Source: Lachnospiraceae bacterium (GTDB lineage: Bacteria > Bacillota > Clostridia > Lachnospirales > Lachnospiraceae). From it: a stretch of DNA of 64,000 nucleotides. Position 1 is the first letter of the stretch. Each line of letters begins with the position of its first letter. Below, in pieces: positions 59,643 to 64,000 of this stretch. A model generated the notes under the pieces. That model did no database searches. It was not told the DNA's origin and saw nothing but the letters and a program-made list of their open reading frames with translations. Where the stretch lies: the NCBI GenBank assembly GCA_021205755.1, contig JAJPWX010000080.1:1-64000 (forward strand), written 5' to 3'. Position numbers and translations under genes: made by a program.

Positions 59643-61007
59643 ATGGCAGATAAAAAACAGGTAATTCAGGATCTGGATCGGGTGATTGGTCTGATTAAAA
59701 CGGATACAAAGGATATTCCGCAGGAAGAGAAGAAGGCGATGGTAGCGGAGACGCTGGACTATTTTGACCATTATGTCAGTCCGGGCTGGCTGAAGTATCG
59801 GAAGTCGGTCTCTTCGGACAGCGAGGGCGGCGCGGTGTTGGAATGGCAGGATGAGGGCGCATACTGCTATGGCCTGAATGGAGAACAGTTCATTGACTGC
59901 CTGGGCGGCTTTGGTATCTATACCTGCGGGCACCGGAATCCGGAGATTATGGAAGTGGTGAAGGCACAGCTGGATCATCAGGCGCTTCATTCGCAGGAGC
60001 TTCTGGATCCGCTGCGCGGGTATCTTGCGAAAGCAATGGCGGATATTACGCCGGGCAGATTGCAGCAGTGCTTCTTTACAAACGGCGGCGCGGAAGCAGT
60101 CGAGATGGCATTAAAGCTGGCGCGTATCGCGACAGGCGGCAGGTGGTATATATCGACGGTCGGCGCATTCCACGGAAAATCCATGGGTGCGATCTCGATG
60201 GGCGGAAAGGGCGCGTATCGTGTGCCGTATACCCCGATGGTGCAGCAGGTACAGCATGTGGAATACGGAAACGCGGAGGATGTCCGCAAGGCGATCCGCA
60301 ACCTGCATACGGTTGGTGAAAAGGTTGCGGCGGTGATCCTGGAGCCGATTCAGGGCGAGGCGGGCGTCATCATTCCTCCGGCAGGCTATCTGCAGGAAGT
60401 ACGGGAGATTTGCGATGAGTTCGGCGTGGCGCTGATTTTTGATGAGATTCAGACTGGCATGGGGCGTACTGGTACCATGTGGAGATGCGAGGCGGAGGGC
60501 GTAACGCCGGATATCATGACCTTCGGTAAAGCATTTGGCGGCGGCATCCTTCCGATTACCGGCATTATCTGCACGCCGGAGATGTGGACACAAGAACTGA
60601 TAGACAACCCGTGGCTGCTCGGCTCTCCGACCTTCGGCGGGAACCCGCTTTGCTGCGCGGCTGCGATTGCCACGATTAAATATATGCTGGAGAATGATAT
60701 CCCGGGAGTCTGCAAGGCGAAGGGAGAAATCCTGAAAGCTGGGCTTCAGTCGCTGGCGGAGAAATATCCGGAGATCATTCAGGAGGTGCGCGGCACCGGT
60801 CTGATGCTGGCAGTAGAATTCCATACCAGCGACCTTGGATATGAAGTTTCCAAGGGGCTGTTCGCGCGTGGCGTCCTGACAGCCGGAACATTGGTGAACG
60901 CGAAGACGATTCGTTTTGAGCCGACGGCGGTGATTTCTGAGCAGGACATAAAAGACGTAATTGAGCGAATGGATGGCTCACTGGCGGATGTGAAGGCAGC
61001 GATGTAA
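59643..61007 (+). CDS. patA: Putrescine aminotransferase
   Basis: The 454-residue class III PLP transaminase has SQELLDPLRGYLAKAMADIT and FFTNGGAEAVEMALKLAR, with the PLP lysine in TFGKAFGGGILPITG and DEIQTGMGRTGTMWRCEAEG nearby. The N-terminal helix region and length match PatA/YgjG, which transfers an amino group from putrescine to 2-oxoglutarate. The next gene would oxidise the resulting aminobutanal. AAGAGGAGG precedes the ATG. Confidence 0.9.
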   Translation: MADKKQVIQDLDRVIGLIKTDTKDIPQEEKKAMVAETLDYFDHYVSPGWLKYRKSVSSDSEGGAVLEWQDEGAYCYGLNGEQFIDCLGGFGIYTCGHRNPEIMEVVKAQLDHQALHSQELLDPLRGYLAKAMADITPGRLQQCFFTNGGAEAVEMALKLARIATGGRWYISTVGAFHGKSMGAISMGGKGAYRVPYTPMVQQVQHVEYGNAEDVRKAIRNLHTVGEKVAAVILEPIQGEAGVIIPPAGYLQEVREICDEFGVALIFDEIQTGMGRTGTMWRCEAEGVTPDIMTFGKAFGGGILPITGIICTPEMWTQELIDNPWLLGSPTFGGNPLCCAAAIATIKYMLENDIPGVCKAKGEILKAGLQSLAEKYPEIIQEVRGTGLMLAVEFHTSDLGYEVSKGLFARGVLTAGTLVNAKTIRFEPTAVISEQDIKDVIERMDGSLADVKAAM

Positions 61008-61060
61008 AAAAATCATGCCGGTTCGCATAGCGGCGGCAGAGCAGGGAGAGGAGGAAGCCT

Positions 61061-62539
61061 GTGGAAACGAAAAAGATGTTTATCGACGGTGCGTGGGTGG
61101 AGAGCAGCTCCGGCAATACGTTTGACTCGATCAATCCCGCGACGGGAGAAGTGATTGCCACGATCACGGAGGCGACGGTGGAGGATGCCCGACTGGCAGT
61201 GGCAGCCGCGAAGCGTTCATTTTATGAAACGCGGGAGTGGAGAGATATGGATGCCCAGACCAGAGGAGACGTCCTGCTGCAGATCGCGGACCGGATGGAT
61301 GCGGACCGGGAGGAGCTGGCCCGCCTGGATTGTATCGATATGGGCAAACCGCTCAGGGAAGCCGAGGCAGACGTGGACGACGCGATTCATACGTTTCGCT
61401 ATTATTCCAGTCTGATTAAGACCCCTCATGGCGGCGTTTATGAGGTGAATGAGGGGTTTGGGAAAATGCATTCTTATACCGTGCATGAGCCGACCGGTGT
61501 GTGCGCGCTGATTACGCCCTGGAATTATCCGTTGCTGATGGGGGTATGGAAACTGGCTCCGGCTCTGGCAGCGGGAAACAGTGTAGTCTATAAACCATCC
61601 TCAAACTGTGTGCTTTCCAGCATCCGGCTGTTTGAAATTTTCGAATCAATTCTTCCGAAGGGCTGCGCGAACCTGGTGCTGGGCCCGGGCGGGACGATTG
61701 GAAACGAGCTGGCCTCCAATATGGATGTCGACATGGTGACGTTTACCGGCAGTACATCGGTGGGGCAGAGCATTATGCGCGCCGCAGCGGGAAATGTCAA
61801 AAAAATCGGGCTGGAGCTGGGCGGCAAGTCGCCGAATATTATCTTTGCGGACGCAGATCTGGAAGGCGCGGTCGAGTGGGCAATGATCGGTATTTTCCTG
61901 AATCAGGGAGCGATCTGCTCGGCAGGCTCCCGGATTCTGGTGGAGGAGAGCTTTGCAGAGGCGTTTACGAAGCGGCTGGCGGAGCGCGCGAATGCCATCA
62001 CGATCGGAAATCCGCTGGAAAATCCGGATATGGGCGCGATTGTTTCCGAGAGTCAGATGAATAAAATTCTCGGTTATATTCAGAAAGGGGTTGCAGAGGG
62101 AGCAACGCTGGTCTGCGGCGGAGAGCGTTACACCGAAGGAGAATGCGCGAAGGGCTTCTTTATCCGCCCGACCGTATTTGCCGACTGCACGAACGATATG
62201 ACGATTGTGCGGGAAGAAATCTTCGGGCCGGTCGTCACCATCCAGACTTTCCGGACGGAGCAGGAGGCGATTGAACTGGCGAACAGCACCGAATATGGCC
62301 TCGCCGGAGCGGTCTACACGAAGGACGGATCGAGAGCACTTCGGGTGATCAAAGAGCTGCGCGCGGGTATCACCTGGATCAACTGTTATAACCCGTGCTT
62401 CAATGAGGCGCCGTGGGGCGGCTATAAAAAGTCCGGCATCGGGAGGGAGCTTGGGGTACATGGTCTGGAGGAATACCAGGAAATCAAACAGATCAACATC
62501 AACCTTAATCCGGGGATTGTGGGCTGGTATGAGCATTAA
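61061..62539 (+). CDS. Aldehyde dehydrogenase, probably aminobutyraldehyde type
   Basis: The 492-residue NAD(P)-dependent enzyme has VTFTGSTSVGQSIMRAA (cofactor), general-base Glu in LELGGKSPNII, and the catalytic Cys in NQGAICSAGSR. PWNYPLLMGVWKLAPALAAG is typical of betaine/aminoaldehyde dehydrogenases. Placed directly after patA, it would turn 4-aminobutanal into GABA. The start is GTG with GGAGAGGAGG upstream. A repeat follows at 62546. Confidence 0.92.
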   Translation: METKKMFIDGAWVESSSGNTFDSINPATGEVIATITEATVEDARLAVAAAKRSFYETREWRDMDAQTRGDVLLQIADRMDADREELARLDCIDMGKPLREAEADVDDAIHTFRYYSSLIKTPHGGVYEVNEGFGKMHSYTVHEPTGVCALITPWNYPLLMGVWKLAPALAAGNSVVYKPSSNCVLSSIRLFEIFESILPKGCANLVLGPGGTIGNELASNMDVDMVTFTGSTSVGQSIMRAAAGNVKKIGLELGGKSPNIIFADADLEGAVEWAMIGIFLNQGAICSAGSRILVEESFAEAFTKRLAERANAITIGNPLENPDMGAIVSESQMNKILGYIQKGVAEGATLVCGGERYTEGECAKGFFIRPTVFADCTNDMTIVREEIFGPVVTIQTFRTEQEAIELANSTEYGLAGAVYTKDGSRALRVIKELRAGITWINCYNPCFNEAPWGGYKKSGIGRELGVHGLEEYQEIKQININLNPGIVGWYEH

Positions 62540-62545
62540 AATAAG

Positions 62546-62605
62546 GTAACTGTTCAGAACAGCGGGCGATAAGGGGGAGCGTCCCTGGCCTGCTGTCCTG
62601 AATCA
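62546..62605. repeat. Short dispersed repeat (copy 2) in a hairpin
   Basis: GTAACTGTTCAGAACAGCGG matches the inverted complement of 21696-21718. Here it extends to a hairpin: TTCAGAACAGCGGGC pairs with GCCTGCTGTCCTGAA (62588-62602). It may end the aldehyde dehydrogenase transcript, though no T run follows. Confidence 0.5.
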
Positions 62606-62638
62606 TAATAGAGGTAAAAGCATGAGAGGAGGAGCATT

Positions 62639-63256
62639 ATGAGCAAAAGCAGGTATGTGGTAACGATCACGCGGCAGTTTGGCAGTATGGGCCGCCCGAT
62701 CGCCAAAAAAATCGCGGAAAAGCTAGGTGTAGAGTATTATGACCGCGATCTGGTAGATAAGGCGGCGGAAAAACTGAACCTGCCGGTATCTACGGTGAAA
62801 GCGGAGGAGGAGACCGCGAAGAAGAAAAAATCGAATCCATTCCGGTATATGGAATACCCGATGGGCGGCGGCACAACGGCCACGCAGGAGAAAATTTTCG
62901 AGGCGCAGAAAAATATCATTCAGTTTCTGGCGGAAAAGGATACCTGTGTGATTGTAGGGCGCTGCTCTGATTTTGTCCTCAGCGAGATGGAGAACGCGGT
63001 ACATATTTATATTTACGCTTCCAACGAAGCCCGCCTGAAGCATTGCATGGAAGATCTGGGCATGGAAGAGGGAGAGGCGCGCAGAATGATTGTCTCCGTG
63101 GACGAGGCCAGAGAGGCGTATCATATGAACTTTGCCGGATACAAGCCGGACGACAAGCGCTTCAAGGATATCATGATCGACAGCAGCTTCCTGGGAGTAG
63201 AAGGTACGGCGGATTATCTCGTGCAGGCGATTCGTCAGAAGTTTGACCTGGGTTGA
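62639..63256 (+). CDS. Cytidylate kinase-like family protein
   Basis: The 205-residue protein is of the cytidylate-kinase-2 family. It starts with an atypical nucleotide-binding segment VTITRQFGSMGRPIAKKIAE, then YYDRDLVDKAAEKLNLP and CVIVGRCSDFVLSE. Function in most Clostridia is unknown; a nucleoside kinase role is presumed. GAGGAGG precedes the ATG. It is followed by an antiporter gene 200 bases on. Confidence 0.85.
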   Translation: MSKSRYVVTITRQFGSMGRPIAKKIAEKLGVEYYDRDLVDKAAEKLNLPVSTVKAEEETAKKKKSNPFRYMEYPMGGGTTATQEKIFEAQKNIIQFLAEKDTCVIVGRCSDFVLSEMENAVHIYIYASNEARLKHCMEDLGMEEGEARRMIVSVDEAREAYHMNFAGYKPDDKRFKDIMIDSSFLGVEGTADYLVQAIRQKFDLG

Positions 63257-63457
63257 GGGATGCCGCTACAGCAGGCCACGGACGGCCTGGAACAGAAAAA
63301 CAGAATAGAGTAAAAATACAAAGGCGTATTTATGGAGCATCAGACGGAAGGTGAGATGTTTTATAGGGACGCTTTTTTTGATTGCGAGAGTGCGTAGCAA
63401 TCAGCTTTTACAAGTAGTGGAATTACGAAAGAAGTTCGATTTGAGGAGGGAAAGTCA

Positions 63458-64000
63458 ATGTCACAGGGATTGATTGCATTGATTATTATTCTGGTAGTGA
63501 TTGTGGGCGCCGTGCTGACGCATCGGTGCGAGGAGTTTATGATTGCGGGTTCGCTGATTGGGGCAATTTTTGTGTATGGAGGATCGTTCCTGACGGAATG
63601 GTGCAATCTGATACAAGAAACAATCACGGATAATGTGTGGATTTTTGTGGTGTGCGGTCTTTTTGGCAGCCTGATCGCGCTGTTGCAGACGGCGAAAGGA
63701 AGCTTTGGATTTTCCAGGGTGGTCTCGAAATATTGTAACACCGAGCGTAAAACGCTGCTGACGACCTTTGTGCTCGGCGTACTGATTTTTGTCGATGACT
63801 ATCTGAATGTACTCTCGATCGGAGCCTGTATGAAGGGTGTTTATGATAAGCGGAAGATTCCGAGGGAATCCCTGGCGTTTATGCTGGACGCGACGGGAGC
63901 GCCGGTCTGCGTTTTGCTGCCGTTTTCTACCTGGGCGGTGTTTTACGCGAGTCTGTTTATTGAGCAGCAGAGCGTGCTGGATTACGGCTTTACCTCCGGT
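63458..64000 (+). CDS. NhaC-family Na+/H+ antiporter (5' part)
   Basis: The frame begins MSQGLIALIIILVVIVGAVL and runs to the end of the window, 181 codons so far, with at least four membrane segments. FVVCGLFGSLIALLQTAKGS and VLGVLIFVDDYLNVLSIGAC match the NhaC superfamily, where the FVDDY-type acidic motif is important for ion coupling. Some members move amino acids or polyamines, which would suit the neighbouring putrescine genes, but this is inference. GAGGAGGG lies upstream of the ATG. The C-terminal two thirds lie outside the window. Confidence 0.85.
   Translation, partial: MSQGLIALIIILVVIVGAVLTHRCEEFMIAGSLIGAIFVYGGSFLTEWCNLIQETITDNVWIFVVCGLFGSLIALLQTAKGSFGFSRVVSKYCNTERKTLLTTFVLGVLIFVDDYLNVLSIGACMKGVYDKRKIPRESLAFMLDATGAPVCVLLPFSTWAVFYASLFIEQQSVLDYGFTSG

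Overview
The window looks like a chromosomal segment of a Firmicute of the class Clostridia, most likely a Lachnospiraceae gut bacterium. The reasons are the moderate GC content, the strong AGGAGG ribosome binding sites, the frequent TTG/GTG starts, the order rpsF-ssb-rpsR, gdpP-rplI-dnaB, the unlinked ecfA1-ecfA2-ecfT-truA operon, and many small families typical of that group (DUF951, DUF1858, DUF5049, AAA-ATPase with PD-(D/E)XK tail). The species cannot be fixed from sequence alone. No rRNA, tRNA or CRISPR array was seen.

Layout. 1-2.7 kb is a scrapyard of mobile DNA: the 3' end of a group II intron abuts a fragment of an exopolysaccharide sugar transferase gene. That gene is split again by a 1.95-kb island (DUF5049 gene, two unknown genes, an XRE-type regulator, structured repeats) and resumes in frame at 2199 before breaking off at 2291. 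2.7-9.8 kb holds a peptide-type LytTR two-component pair, a GNAT protein and the ECF-transporter/truA operon. At 9.76-10.04 kb there is a compact locus resembling a type I toxin-antitoxin system: a 29-codon membrane peptide gene converging with a promoter-terminator unit on the other strand. 10.1-28.3 kb is housekeeping: acyl-ACP thioesterase, cvfB, ridA, dnaE, a MATE exporter, asnS, a VanRS-like pair overlapping a class B sortase, a sirtuin, DUF951, rpsF-ssb-rpsR, gdpP, rplI and dnaB. 28.3-30.6 kb holds a large nested inverted repeat, a MerR-like protein with an 11-residue tandem repeat, a ferredoxin and a DUF1858 protein.

30.6-38.4 kb is a carbohydrate segment (GH2 hydrolase, lipid kinase, xylulokinase, fucose/arabinose isomerase-like enzyme, aldose epimerase). 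39.2-43.6 kb is a GDP-mannose/GDP-L-fucose operon (gmd, fcl, manC, manA). 43.7-45.3 kb carries a MITE-like palindrome and two small hydrolases. 45.3-49.7 kb is an accessory block bounded by a 59-bp direct repeat (57 of 59 identical) and punctuated by TGGTGTA clusters. It carries an AAA-ATPase/PD-(D/E)XK gene, gene debris, and a RloA-like ATPase with a frameshifted RloB-like partner. 49.9-56.1 kb has tcdA, an AI-2E family permease, GH42 and GH43 hydrolases and a LpdD-like small protein. 56.3-64 kb has a YtcJ-like amidohydrolase, a LuxR regulator, a flavin-type oxidase-fold protein, a putrescine aminotransferase/aldehyde dehydrogenase pair, a cytidylate-kinase-like protein and the start of an NhaC-family antiporter.

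The strongest candidates for something undescribed are the type I toxin-antitoxin-like locus, the repeat-bounded RloAB/AAA-ATPase block, the sugar-transferase gene broken by successive insertions, and several families of structured intergenic repeats.
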